Part shown: one piece after another, positions 7,822 to 17,144 of the stretch
How the letters are laid out: every line of letters starts with the position of its first letter
How positions within the stretch are numbered: the first letter of the stretch is position 1
Source: Magnetococcales bacterium
GTDB taxonomy: Bacteria; Pseudomonadota; Magnetococcia; Magnetococcales; JADFYX01
Reading direction: 5' to 3'
Assembly: GCA_015232365.1 (NCBI GenBank)
Contig: JADFZU010000017.1
Span: 1-49,833 of the forward strand
DNA length: 49,833 bases
Translations under genes and position numbers: made by a program
The notes under the pieces: model-generated
What the model saw: only the letters and a program-made list of their open reading frames with translations
Told to the model about the DNA's origin: nothing
Database searches by the model: none

Positions 7822-9891
7822 CTAGCCTTTTGATGTAAAATTAAACACCCCATCCCAATCATCTGGAGGAGGATTCTCCATATACTCCTTACAACGCTCC
7901 AGATAGGTCAGAGACGGACCATCATCGGCAATCAACTCAAGAGCCTTCTCAAAGTGGGGTACGGCTTCGGCATATTTACGAGCTTTATATTCATCCCTAC
8001 CTTTATAATAATGCACCAGCAAATCAGCCATCACACCACTTACCTGACCTTTTTTATCCAGAAGCTGATAGATGGTAATAGGCTCTTTTTTACCTATCAC
8101 CCGTACAGTATCCAACTCACGAGCATCAATATGGTCCTTAGCCAGTCTATATGTGGAGTCAGAGATCATGGTACCAGAGGAGTAAAACTTATTTGCCCCC
8201 TCCAACCTGGCAGCAAGATTAACCGCATCACCCATGATCGTGTAGTCCATACGGGTAGCAGATCCCATATTACCAACCACCATCAACCCGGAGTTGATAC
8301 CCATCCGTACAGTCATGTTTGGTCGTCCTTCGGCTTTTAACTTAACCCGGAGATTGACCATATGTTTCTCCATGTCAATAGCTGCATGACAACAGCGAAC
8401 AGCATGATCTTCATGGGGAAGCGGTGCGCCCCAGAAAGCGATAATGGCATCTCCTTCAAATTTATCCACAGTACCATCATATTTGGCAATAATATCGCAC
8501 ATGGCGGTCAGGTACTCATTGAGCAACTGTACCAACTCTTGGGGGGTAAGTTTCTCTGAGATTGAGGAGAAACCGGCAACATCCGAGAAAAATGCTGTCA
8601 TCTCCCGCTGCTCTCCACCCAAAGATAGTTTGCTGGGATCGTTAACAAGAATTTCAACAACTGCTGGCGAGAGATATTGACCAAAGGCCCCTTTGATCAT
8701 GGTCTTCTGCCCCATCTCTTTAAGATAGTAACGCATGTTGATCATGATAAAGCTCAAAACACCTGCAACCATTAAGTAGGCCATGGAGTAGACCATACCG
8801 GTCTTCACATAAACAAAAGAGACAAAAGCTATCCAGCCAGCAAACAGAACCAGTGCAACCAAAGCCCTGATAGTTGGATGAGAAACCAACCCAAGAAAAA
8901 TAAGAGCAATCATGAAGATAATGGAGACCACGACCTCACTGGGTTCAGATACCGGGCGAAGTTTACCCCCCTTCATCATTGTATCAATGGCACTAGCAAT
9001 AATCTCCACCCCGTAGACCATTCCAACCGGGGTATCAAACCAGTCATGGGAGACCTCGGAAGTATCACCGATAAGAACCAGCTTGTCCTTGATCCAGTAA
9101 CGCAACTCCTCAATCTCATCAGCATCAAGATCGGATATATCGATAAATTCCATGGCAGAGAGGCCGGCACTTTCACTCAAAAATTTTGTCCCATTTGGCA
9201 GTGCAGGAAAATCGATATAAAAATTGTGGTTTTGATCAAGGGGAATCGTCAGTATGTCGCCAAACTTAAGGGTTTCACCTTCTAAGGTCGGTTCTACATC
9301 ATAATACATGGCTAAAGCCTTGACCGCATACGGCCAATCATTAGCTAGAGCGGCAATTTCCGGGTTAACATGTAGACGAGAAAGTGAGGTTACTAAAGAG
9401 CTACTGGATGTGATATTGGTATATCCATCTTCTGTAACAGCTGCCAAAGTCTCATTGGCATGGTTCATCCGGTGAAATTCGCCATCAACAATATCTGCCT
9501 GGGCAACCAACAGAACCGGGCTGGCCTTTTTAAATGACTCTGCTGCTGGCTGATCTTCCCCGTAGGAACTTGGAAAATCCATCAAAAAGTCGACTGCCAC
9601 CACCTTGGCACCAAGAAACTTTAGATTTTCGGCAATCTTACCTATATCGGTACGACGCAGTGGAAAGCTTTTATACTCTTTGAAAAACTCTTCGTCAGTA
9701 TTGACTAAAACAATTTTATCTTTAGAAAAACGGGTCTGTTCAGGATCTCCATATCCAACTCGTAAAATTTGCCTGAATGAGATGGTTTGCTCTTCAAGAA
9801 AGGAGAATATTTCATAGTACTCAGCAGGAATAGCCAACAAAAACAGAATAACTGTTCCAAGAATATCCCAACGTTCAGTAATCTTATTCAT
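7822..9891 (-). CDS. CHASE2-domain class III adenylate cyclase
   Basis: 689 residues: an N-terminal membrane helix (about 12-30), an extracytoplasmic CHASE2 domain (about 45-310), three membrane helices (about 318-395), a class III cyclase domain (about 428-610) and a short TPR-like tail ('YKARKYAEAVPHFEKALEL'). In the cyclase domain the metal-binding aspartates lie in 'FSDVAGFS' and in 'FEGDAIIAFWG'. The purine-selecting residues look adenylate-type (K in 'VDKFEGD', D in 'YTIMGDAVNLAARLEG'), so cAMP is the likely product. The FecR-domain protein is encoded just upstream on the same strand. This pairing recurs in proteobacteria, and the exported FecR protein may interact with the CHASE2 sensor, which is inference. 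Confidence 0.88.
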   Translation of the reverse strand: MNKITERWDILGTVILFLLAIPAEYYEIFSFLEEQTISFRQILRVGYGDPEQTRFSKDKIVLVNTDEEFFKEYKSFPLRRTDIGKIAENLKFLGAKVVAVDFLMDFPSSYGEDQPAAESFKKASPVLLVAQADIVDGEFHRMNHANETLAAVTEDGYTNITSSSSLVTSLSRLHVNPEIAALANDWPYAVKALAMYYDVEPTLEGETLKFGDILTIPLDQNHNFYIDFPALPNGTKFLSESAGLSAMEFIDISDLDADEIEELRYWIKDKLVLIGDTSEVSHDWFDTPVGMVYGVEIIASAIDTMMKGGKLRPVSEPSEVVVSIIFMIALIFLGLVSHPTIRALVALVLFAGWIAFVSFVYVKTGMVYSMAYLMVAGVLSFIMINMRYYLKEMGQKTMIKGAFGQYLSPAVVEILVNDPSKLSLGGEQREMTAFFSDVAGFSSISEKLTPQELVQLLNEYLTAMCDIIAKYDGTVDKFEGDAIIAFWGAPLPHEDHAVRCCHAAIDMEKHMVNLRVKLKAEGRPNMTVRMGINSGLMVVGNMGSATRMDYTIMGDAVNLAARLEGANKFYSSGTMISDSTYRLAKDHIDARELDTVRVIGKKEPITIYQLLDKKGQVSGVMADLLVHYYKGRDEYKARKYAEAVPHFEKALELIADDGPSLTYLERCKEYMENPPPDDWDGVFNFTSKG

Positions 9892-10104
9892 ATCTTACCC
9901 CATCCCCCATTTGTCTGTAGATAAACGCCCCACATAATAACCTGGATATTCCATTAATTACAGTCATTATCTCTTTAAAATCTTCAGCACCCACTGCAGT
10001 CAGTATCTTCAAGATTGATAGGCCAGAGGAAGTGTCTACATGGTGCAACATATTGGTTTGAATGGCGTATCGTGAAAAACAGGATCATACAGGTTTAGCC
10101 AGTC

Positions 10105-10137
10105 AAAAAAAAAGCGCGCTCTAAGGCGCGCTTTTTT
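10105..10137 (-). terminator. intrinsic terminator after the FecR-domain gene
   Basis: A GC-only hexamer pair, GCGCGC at 10114-10119 and 10126-10131, flanked by A and T runs. Read on the minus strand it is a stable short hairpin followed by nine U, located 16 bases past the FecR-domain gene stop. It would separate that gene from the cyclase gene downstream, so the cyclase probably has its own promoter in 9892-10104. Confidence 0.85.
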
Positions 10138-10152
10138 AAACTAAAGAGTAGA

Positions 10153-11100
10153 TCAACCATCTTCATCCAGCATCTGGTTATACTTAACAGCTTCCATTTT
10201 TTTCAAGTCAGCCAATTTCAGATCATGGTAAGACTTGATCAACATTGGATACATATCAATATCATCAGCATTTTCTGTAAAATACTTGCGGTACATATCC
10301 ATAGCAGCAACTGTCATACCCTGCTCTTCCAAGTAGTTGGCAACCAGGAAATCATCGCCAGGAGCAGAAGATTTAACTAACTGCAGGCCTTTGTTGAATG
10401 CAGCAAGGGAGTCTCCACCAAGCCAGTTAAGTTCAGAACTCTTTTTAGCTTTATAGATAGTATTGCCGTCTTTTATCAAGTCTACAGAAAACTTATGTTC
10501 GCCAGCTGAAAGTCCAGAAACCTTGAAACGGACAATTTTGTCATTTACAGGGGCAACCATATGGGGAGTACCATCAATGTGTACCCGGTAGGAGATATCA
10601 CTACCCATTCCCTGCCAGACCAAATCTGGATGTGCATCAGACAAGGTAACACTCTTGATCAGCTTCAGCTTCATCTTTTTCTTTTTGTCAACACTACGAC
10701 GAACAGTAGTATAGCGTTGGGCCTTGGCAAAACGCTTGTTTAAACTTGCTGACAAGCCACCAGAAGCTTTGCTTGGCTTGGAGAGGTGGCCAGAGATCAA
10801 CTCACCACCATGCTGAGTAACTTTAAATTCGGTGTCAGGCCCGACATCACGGCTCATGTTGGTAGCCTGATTGATCAATTGTGCCGACCCATCTTCACCA
10901 GTCCTGACATGATAGCCTTCAAAAAGAAATTTGTTCCGGCGCACCTTCTTCCATTTTGTCCCATTCTTACTGTATTCAATTTTACCTTTAACTTGAATCA
11001 GCATGGATATCGGTGGTGATTTTGCAAACGCCTCGCTACCAAGACCTAAACATAGTATTGAAACCAGTATTACACCAATTTTAAGAAAAGTTGACTTCAT
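10153..11100 (-). CDS. exported FecR-domain protein
   Basis: 315 residues from the ATG at 11100, which has GGGAGA about eight bases upstream; an in-frame ATG at 11118 is less likely. It has a classical signal peptide (MKSTFLK, hydrophobic core, cleavage after AFA near residue 26). Next comes a FecR-like domain (about 35-110: 'VKGKIEYSKNGTKWKKV', 'LFEGYHVRTGEDGSAQLI'), a basic linker, a beta-rich Ig-like part and a helical C-terminus (about 230-310) that looks like a TPR pair. FecR domains of this kind are periplasmic and lack the anti-sigma part. It is adjacent to the CHASE2 cyclase gene, to which it may supply a periplasmic signal. Confidence 0.8.
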   Translation of the reverse strand: MKSTFLKIGVILVSILCLGLGSEAFAKSPPISMLIQVKGKIEYSKNGTKWKKVRRNKFLFEGYHVRTGEDGSAQLINQATNMSRDVGPDTEFKVTQHGGELISGHLSKPSKASGGLSASLNKRFAKAQRYTTVRRSVDKKKKMKLKLIKSVTLSDAHPDLVWQGMGSDISYRVHIDGTPHMVAPVNDKIVRFKVSGLSAGEHKFSVDLIKDGNTIYKAKKSSELNWLGGDSLAAFNKGLQLVKSSAPGDDFLVANYLEEQGMTVAAMDMYRKYFTENADDIDMYPMLIKSYHDLKLADLKKMEAVKYNQMLDEDG

Positions 11101-11531
11101 TTTCAGTTCTCCCAACAAAGTGAATAAGTTAAACTTTATGCGGTCATGGTTGACTCTACTTCGACAGCATAAGATATTCTATAAGTCTGTAAATGTGAAT
11201 TAATGAATTCTATGCACTATGACAACTAACATTTGAAATAAAGTCAACACAATTCTTAATTATCTGCAATTATAGTTAGAAATGTCACAAATTGATAGCC
11301 ATAACTAAAAATACGTGACAAAAAACAGTGATTTGTAACGCTATGCAACTAATATGTAATCAAGAAAAACCCAACAGAAACCTTATAAAAACAGCTTTTT
11401 TATATAAAAAACAAAAAAACCATCTTTTTTACTAAAGCACATTAAAGGCGGGGCCGATAAGATAACCAAGAGAAGATAGTTTAGTATGTTAACCATAAGC
11501 AAAAGGGCAACTTTTAAAAGGATAAAAGATC
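11101..11531. other. intergenic region between FecR-domain gene and 94-aa orphan
   Basis: 431 AT-rich bases between divergent genes. Apart from the sigma-28-like promoter near its right end (11433-11460), I see no coding sequence. Plus-strand frames near 11003-11203 run into the FecR gene antisense and look random. The A/T tracts at 11391-11430 may act as an UP-like or bent element upstream of that promoter. Confidence 0.5.
11433..11460 (+). promoter_or_regulatory. sigma-28-like (FliA) promoter
   Basis: TAAAGCAC at 11433-11440, then 12 bases, then GCCGATAA at 11453-11460. The second box is an exact copy of the FliA -10 element and the first shares TAAA with the -35 element TAAAGTTT. The usual spacer is 11 bases, here 12. 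It lies about 70 bases upstream of the ATG of the 94-aa gene. If real, that gene belongs to the late flagellar or motility regulon. Confidence 0.5.
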
Positions 11532-11816
11532 ATGGACATCAACGTGGTAATGGGTTTATCCCAGCAGGCCACAGCCATGGCAAGTCGAAGCCCAGGAAGG
11601 GCGGATCCGGTGGGAACCGGCGGCAAAGCCAGCTCGACAAATGTAGTAGATCGTAGTCAACTGATTGGTATGGAATCTATAAACCGTGCTATCAAAGAGT
11701 TAAAAGCTCAAGAACCAATAGAAACTCCGGTACCTGTTGGTCTAGCCATTCAAGCACTGGCTGAAGAGTTTCTAGACCAACTACCAACTGTAAACGCTGC
11801 GATGACGCGCAGTTAA
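11532..11816 (+). CDS. 94-residue orphan protein, possibly motility-regulon member
   Basis: A complete small gene: ATG preceded by AAAAGGATAAAAGATC (AAGGA as ribosome site), 94 residues, and a strong terminator 25 bases after the stop. The first half is rich in Ser, Gly, Ala and Arg and looks disordered. The second half (about 45-90) is predicted helical ('MESINRAIKELKAQEP', 'GLAIQALAEEFLDQL'). There is no signal peptide or membrane helix. I do not recognise the family. The sigma-28-like promoter upstream suggests a flagellar or chemotaxis-linked role, such as a small regulator or chaperone, but nothing in the residues proves it. Confidence 0.6.
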   Translation: MDINVVMGLSQQATAMASRSPGRADPVGTGGKASSTNVVDRSQLIGMESINRAIKELKAQEPIETPVPVGLAIQALAEEFLDQLPTVNAAMTRS

Positions 11817-11840
11817 ACAATAATTTAATATAATATTTAA

Positions 11841-11899
11841 AATCCGTCCTCTGGCCAACTCACAATGTGAAGTTGACTGGAGAGACGGATTTTTTTTTG
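11841..11899. terminator. terminator between 94-aa gene and RND operon
   Basis: AATCCGTC at 11841-11848 pairs with GACGGATT at 11884-11891. The inner parts (about 11849-11858 and 11871-11883) pair with a few mismatches, and nine T follow on the plus strand. It ends the small gene and probably also stops transcription from the convergent RND operon, whose last gene ends at 11953. Confidence 0.8.
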
Positions 11900-11952
11900 T
11901 TTTTTTGGTAGAAACTTGGACCTCCACACACCGCCAATAGATAGGCAACCTC

Positions 11953-14900
11953 CTAGGAGTTCTGCCTGCCCATGAAGAACAGGTAGATTAGCGGCACCAT
12001 AAATAGAGTCAGGGTAGAGGAGAAGGCCAGCCCCCAGACAATCGCTGTTGCTACTGGCCCCCACAATAGAGATTGTCCACCAAAACCTACAGCAAGTGAA
12101 AACAGCCCGGCAATGGTGGTGACTGTGGTTATAATAATTGGTACTACCCGCCGCCGAGCCGCATAGATTACAGCATGGTGCACACTCATCCCGGCGTTGC
12201 GACGGTCGTTGGCTCCAGAGATCAATACTATTGATGAGTTAACAGCTATACCAGACAGGGCTACAACACCGTATAGCGTATAGAGGCTCAACGGATGGCC
12301 GGTTAACAGGAGACCGCATACAACCCCTGTGAAGGCCATTGGCACTGTTATTAGAATCATGAATGGCTGGAAATAGCTGCCAAACTGTGTCCCTAAAATC
12401 ATATACATCAAACCAATACCCAGTAAAAACAGCACAGCTATAGAATCCAATGCTTCATTGATATCATCTAAAATACCAGAAAAATCAAGATTTACCCCAA
12501 CAAATTCACCTCCTATATTCTGCCAGTGTTTTTTCAAAAGGTTGTTTGCTGTCACTGTATCCAGCTTATCTCTATCCAACTCCGCTTCGACAGTAATAGT
12601 CCGGCGAAAATTGTAGTGACGAATAGAGGCCAGACCTCTTTTTATCTCATGGTGGGTGATATTACCGAGAGATGTGGTGCCGCCACCAGAAAGGGCAATA
12701 GGAATTTTTAGAAGATCATCAATTCCATCAAGCTCTCTATGCTCAGCCAACACCCGAACATCCACCTTCTCCCCTTCATGCTGGAAACTAGCAACCACCT
12801 CTCCATCACCCAACAGGCGCACCATCCGTGGTAAAATAGCTGGGTGGAGACCGGCCCGACGCAACCCATCATCATCAGGCTTTAAGGAGAGTTCCACACT
12901 GCCTTTGTTAAAATCATCACTTATATCGCTCACTCCAGGAACAGTTGCCAGATAAGCTTTCAGCCTATCTGCCACCTTTTGCAGGGTTTCAAAGTTGTCC
13001 CCCCTAACCTTGACACTAATGGGCTTGGTAACTGGCGGCCCACCTGAAATTGGCAAGAAGGCGATATTTTCCGGTCCAGGAACACCAACCACCCCCTTTC
13101 GTACCGAAGCGATGATATCGGCAACCGACCGCCGCTCAGAGTGGTTGCTGACCAAACTGACCAGAACCTGTCCATAGCGATCTCCAAAAAATGGTTTGGT
13201 TTCAGTCATCATCTGCCCGGCATAGCTAACTATAGACCTGGCCTCCCCACTTTTAACACCAGCTTTCAACTCCATCTCAATATCTTTGGTTACTGCTATA
13301 GTTCTATCCAGAGGCGTGCCAGGGGGCATAGTGACATTGACATAAAATAGCGGGATTGGGTCCATGGCAAAAAAGTTCATCTTTACCATGCCACTGCCAA
13401 CCGCAGCCGCAGCCATACAGAACGGCAACACAGCTACCACCATGGAAACCTTTGGCCGGCGCAGTACTATCAGAAGGGCACGACCATAGAGGATACGCAA
13501 CTTCCGTAACATCCGGCTTCGAAAGTGTTGCATAGCTGTCGGCTTGTTGAAATTTAGATTTAACGCCGCTATATGGGACGGCAACATCCAGAACGCTTCA
13601 ATCAAACTGATAGCAAGAGCCAGACTTACCACCATGGGAATCACCCGCATAAACTGCCCCATAATTCCCGGCAACAGCATTAACGGTAGAAAAGCTGCCA
13701 TAGTGGTCAACACCGAAGTAGTCACAGGTGCTGCCACCTCATCCAAGGCTGCCAAACCAGCCTCCATAGCTCCAACCCCTTTGGCAATCCGGGCATAGAT
13801 GGCCTCCACCACCACAACCGCATCATCGACCAGCATACCTAGAGAGATTACCACCCCCAGAAGAACCATGACATTCAGTGAAAATCCATAAATTTGCAGG
13901 ATGCCAAATACACCTGCCAGGGTGAACGGAATACCGACCCCAATCAAAATAGCGATACGACTGCCCAAAAAAAACCAAGTTGTACACATCACCAGAAACA
14001 ACCCGACCAAGGCATTTTTCTCCATTGTTCCCAGAGCGTTGCGCACCATATGCGTCTGATCGTCAGCCAGCACCACTCTAACCCCGGTCTGATCTACTTT
14101 TTCTTCCCAGGTTTTTATGTAGTCTGATATGCGTTTGACAAGGTTGAGGGTATTTACTCCTGGCCGCTTGGTAACAGTAAACATCACGGCAGGTTTGCCG
14201 GTATAGCTGACCAATTTTCTCGCCTTCTCACGACCAACCGAAATTGCAGCCAGACGACCCAGGGGCAACTCGCCTCTGCTGGTAGGAATCAACATTTTAG
14301 CTAGATCTGCCGGATCAGCCGTTGAACCTTGCAACCGCAACAGCCAGGAAACCCCAGGCCCATGGACTGCACCACCAGAAACATCACGAAAGCGGGCCTT
14401 TATAAGATCAGCAAGCTGGTCTGGATTCAGGCCAAATTTTTGGAGCTGTATGGGATCAAAACGAACTTGCAGTTCAGGGTCCCTCAACCCCAAGGCGTTG
14501 GCGCTATCAACCCCCTTGATCTGCTCCAACTCTTTTTGTACCAAGAGTGCCTGCCGACGCAGATTTTCATCGTCAGCAGCACCAACCACCACCACCGAAG
14601 CGGTAGGAAAACCATTGGAGCTGGTAATCTCAATAATAAACGGATCTACTGCATCATCAGGCAGCTCTTTCTCTTTATTGCTAATCTCCCGACGGAGATC
14701 ACTCACCCTTTTATCAAAGGTTCGGTCATCTATCTCCTCAAACCGCAATAGAATGTCTGATGAGCTTTGCTGGCTTGCTGATAGAACAAAACGAACATCA
14801 GGAATTTTTTGCAGGGCCTCCTCTAACGGATCAGTAATCAGCTTTTCCACATCCTCAGCCGATGCTCCAGGCAGGGTGGTAACTATGCTGATCCAGTTAA

Positions 14901-15018
14901 AATTCATATCCGGGTCTTGCTGCCGTGGCAACAGGCCATAAGCAAGAGAGCCTATAACCAAGACCAAAAGAAATGTCAGATTTGCAAAAACATGATTGCT
15001 GAGCAGGCGGCGAAGCAT
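11953..15018 (-). CDS. RND-family inner-membrane efflux pump (AcrB-like)
   Basis: 1021 residues, the normal length for an HAE1-type RND transporter. It starts MLRRLLSNHVFANLTF with the first membrane helix, then a porter domain, then a helix block with 'GVVISLGMLVDDAVVVVEAI', whose paired aspartates in helix 4 belong to the proton relay. The second half repeats the plan and ends with 'PLIYLFFMGRQNS'. It would export drugs, fatty acids or similar amphiphiles, driven by the proton gradient, together with the membrane fusion protein encoded three bases upstream. No outer-membrane TolC-type gene is in the operon. The first gene is gmhA, an envelope-biosynthesis gene, so an envelope-stress role is possible. 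Confidence 0.92.
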   Translation of the reverse strand: MLRRLLSNHVFANLTFLLVLVIGSLAYGLLPRQQDPDMNFNWISIVTTLPGASAEDVEKLITDPLEEALQKIPDVRFVLSASQQSSSDILLRFEEIDDRTFDKRVSDLRREISNKEKELPDDAVDPFIIEITSSNGFPTASVVVVGAADDENLRRQALLVQKELEQIKGVDSANALGLRDPELQVRFDPIQLQKFGLNPDQLADLIKARFRDVSGGAVHGPGVSWLLRLQGSTADPADLAKMLIPTSRGELPLGRLAAISVGREKARKLVSYTGKPAVMFTVTKRPGVNTLNLVKRISDYIKTWEEKVDQTGVRVVLADDQTHMVRNALGTMEKNALVGLFLVMCTTWFFLGSRIAILIGVGIPFTLAGVFGILQIYGFSLNVMVLLGVVISLGMLVDDAVVVVEAIYARIAKGVGAMEAGLAALDEVAAPVTTSVLTTMAAFLPLMLLPGIMGQFMRVIPMVVSLALAISLIEAFWMLPSHIAALNLNFNKPTAMQHFRSRMLRKLRILYGRALLIVLRRPKVSMVVAVLPFCMAAAAVGSGMVKMNFFAMDPIPLFYVNVTMPPGTPLDRTIAVTKDIEMELKAGVKSGEARSIVSYAGQMMTETKPFFGDRYGQVLVSLVSNHSERRSVADIIASVRKGVVGVPGPENIAFLPISGGPPVTKPISVKVRGDNFETLQKVADRLKAYLATVPGVSDISDDFNKGSVELSLKPDDDGLRRAGLHPAILPRMVRLLGDGEVVASFQHEGEKVDVRVLAEHRELDGIDDLLKIPIALSGGGTTSLGNITHHEIKRGLASIRHYNFRRTITVEAELDRDKLDTVTANNLLKKHWQNIGGEFVGVNLDFSGILDDINEALDSIAVLFLLGIGLMYMILGTQFGSYFQPFMILITVPMAFTGVVCGLLLTGHPLSLYTLYGVVALSGIAVNSSIVLISGANDRRNAGMSVHHAVIYAARRRVVPIIITTVTTIAGLFSLAVGFGGQSLLWGPVATAIVWGLAFSSTLTLFMVPLIYLFFMGRQNS

Positions 15019-15021
15019 GGG

Positions 15022-16074
15022 TTATTCAGTCGTTTTTGTCGCTGGAGAATAAATAGATAGGGTGTCACCATGCTCTAGAGCCTCCCGGCCATCAACCACT
15101 ACCTGACCAGTGACTACCATCTCAGGCAGCAGAGCGGCAACCCCCTCTCTAGCCCCTTCTATACGGAAGAAAGAGGCTTTTGAGTTTTTATAGACAAATA
15201 TGCCCAGACCACCCCCTCGCCGCACCATAATCCATGGTGGCAAGTAGGGCCTGGAGTCGATCCAGCTTAACCGCCCAGAGGCTCCAGGCGGGGGAAGAGC
15301 ACCGGTAAAACTTAAACGTACCTCCCGGCTATGAGTCGACTCTTTTTCTGTTGGCAATATAGTACGGAGTGTTACTGGGTAGCGGTTATCAAGATAGATA
15401 AAGTTTAGTTTAGAAGCTATTTTTAGCTGCTTGACCTGGGAAGCCGCAACCTCTGCCACAAGTTCCACCCTGGTTAGATCAACCAGCCTGAGCAGTGGAA
15501 TGTCAGACCTGGCCCAGCTACCAATCTGTCCACTACGCTGGGTAATAACTCCTGGAAAAGGGGCACGAAGCACCATCTTACCAAGACGGGTACGACTCTC
15601 TTCAACACGGGACTTCTGCCCAGAGAGCTTGGCTGTCAGCAGATTTACCTGGGCAATTTTTGTATCCAATGCCGCTGCGGTAGTTTGGCCCTTTTTTTTG
15701 AGTCTTCGTGAACGCTCCCGCTCTTTTTTTGCTAGCAGCAGCTCAACTTCAAGCTCCTTCACCACCTCTTCAGCCTGCTGTAATTGGCTCAGGTACAACC
15801 AAGGGTCAAGACGAACAAGCACCGCCCCCTGCTCCACAACATCCCCGACCTCAACTGCCATTTCAACAATTTTTCCAGCAATTTCTGAAGATAGCTGAGA
15901 GTCATTCAAACTGATTACCTGAGCTGGAGCATCCTCTTGGGGATTTATCAGCAGAGAGGCAAGGCTCTTGACCGTCACCTTGGAGCTACCGCCCAACTCC
16001 TCTCCATCAGCAGAGGCGATACCCGGCATAAAGAGCAGTAACGGTAGAACAAGATATAGAGATGACCATTGCAT
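15022..16074 (-). CDS. RND efflux periplasmic adaptor (membrane fusion protein)
   Basis: 350 residues from the ATG at 16074; the frame is open to a TTG at 16089. A signal peptide (MQWSSLYLVLPLLLFMPGIASA) is followed by the adaptor plan: a lipoyl half ('SSEIAGKIVEMAVEVGDVVEQGAVLVRLD', in part), an alpha-helical hairpin (about 95-160) full of E, K, R and L, the second lipoyl half ('LRAPFPGVITQRSGQIGSWA', in part), then beta-barrel and membrane-proximal domains. No lipobox cysteine is visible, so it is probably a soluble or inner-membrane-associated adaptor. The spacing of three bases to the pump gene and 17 from the gene before shows operon organisation. Confidence 0.9.
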   Translation of the reverse strand: MQWSSLYLVLPLLLFMPGIASADGEELGGSSKVTVKSLASLLINPQEDAPAQVISLNDSQLSSEIAGKIVEMAVEVGDVVEQGAVLVRLDPWLYLSQLQQAEEVVKELEVELLLAKKERERSRRLKKKGQTTAAALDTKIAQVNLLTAKLSGQKSRVEESRTRLGKMVLRAPFPGVITQRSGQIGSWARSDIPLLRLVDLTRVELVAEVAASQVKQLKIASKLNFIYLDNRYPVTLRTILPTEKESTHSREVRLSFTGALPPPGASGRLSWIDSRPYLPPWIMVRRGGGLGIFVYKNSKASFFRIEGAREGVAALLPEMVVTGQVVVDGREALEHGDTLSIYSPATKTTE

Positions 16075-16106
16075 TATAGTTCTGACCAAAACAGCAAAGA
16101 ATAAAA

Positions 16107-17114
16107 TCAGTTGCTACTTAACAGCTCAACTAAACGGCCCATGTTCTCTTTAACCAAAGCCTTCTCTACATCTGGGATGGTACCAGAAGGTTTTGTGCTG
16201 GGTGGCTCGGACATCTGGGTAGCAAACTCCTGCAACCTTTTGATAATTCTATCTCTCTGTTCATCAGAATAGCCGGAGTTGTTGGTGACCTGTTCTATCT
16301 GCTTGACTATCCAGGCAGCACGCTGCTCTTGTATTTTGGCCATCATCTCTTTTTGTGTCGGCATCTCTACCGGCTGAGTTATAACCATAGGCTTGTTGGC
16401 CTGGTCCAACCCCTCTAGAATCAACTGTTTCTGTTTATGATCAATATATGGGTTGTTCTGGATAGACTGCCGGTACGAGGCTGCCCATGCCTTTCTCTGG
16501 GCATCAGCTTTAGCCTGGGCCTCCTCTGCACTCAACTGGGGAGAATCAACAAACTTAACCTCAGACAAAGAGCGGTCTAGAAAATCCAAAATGCTCTTTT
16601 TCTGCATGGGGTGCATATAAACATTTTCACGAACCTGCTTTTTCTGGGCTGCCAACTGATCAGCCAACCACGCTTTTGCTCTTTTGTTCTGCTCCTGGCG
16701 CTGTTTTTCAAAAGCATCCCGCTGGGCAGACATTTTCGCCGCCATAGCTGCCATCTGGTTGTTCATACGGGTCTCAATTTCCTGCTGCCGCTGGCGGTCC
16801 TGCTCTTCTACTATTCCCTGCCTAACATGATTCAACATATAGAAAAAACGCGGAGCACTCCAACCTTTCTCTTGCAAACTTGCTGCAAACTCTTCATTAA
16901 ACTGCATCCCTGCCATTACCCATGGATCTTTTAAATTACCATGATAGTAATTATCAGTTGGTTGCCATTTGGTCATGACGCTGTAATCAACTATAAACTT
17001 CTCAAGTTCCCCACTGTCAAACGGCTTCTGTTCCACTTGACTCTCAGCAGCAACCAGCCCTGAAAAAAGCATGGACAGCATAAGTAACCAACCAGCAATG
17101 ATAGATTTTTTCAT
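16107..17114 (-). CDS. exported helical protein with a threefold repeat, unknown function
   Basis: 335 residues with a signal peptide (residues 1-23, cleavage near VAA/ES). A first domain (about 30-105) is rich in aromatic residues. Then a long charged helix runs at about 105-145, followed by three copies of a 36-41-residue unit at about 142-182, 204-239 and 262-298. Each unit reads roughly (K/Q)R-x-AW-x8-9-(Q/N)-N-x-Y-x3-(Q/K)-x5-I-x3-L. I do not recognise the family. It lies between gmhA and the adaptor gene in one operon, with AAAGG ten bases before the ATG. It might be a periplasmic accessory of the efflux system, but nothing resembles an outer-membrane channel. Confidence 0.75.
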   Translation of the reverse strand: MKKSIIAGWLLMLSMLFSGLVAAESQVEQKPFDSGELEKFIVDYSVMTKWQPTDNYYHGNLKDPWVMAGMQFNEEFAASLQEKGWSAPRFFYMLNHVRQGIVEEQDRQRQQEIETRMNNQMAAMAAKMSAQRDAFEKQRQEQNKRAKAWLADQLAAQKKQVRENVYMHPMQKKSILDFLDRSLSEVKFVDSPQLSAEEAQAKADAQRKAWAASYRQSIQNNPYIDHKQKQLILEGLDQANKPMVITQPVEMPTQKEMMAKIQEQRAAWIVKQIEQVTNNSGYSDEQRDRIIKRLQEFATQMSEPPSTKPSGTIPDVEKALVKENMGRLVELLSSN

Positions 17115-17144
17115 TGTATATTACCTTTTATTAAAGATTGTAAA

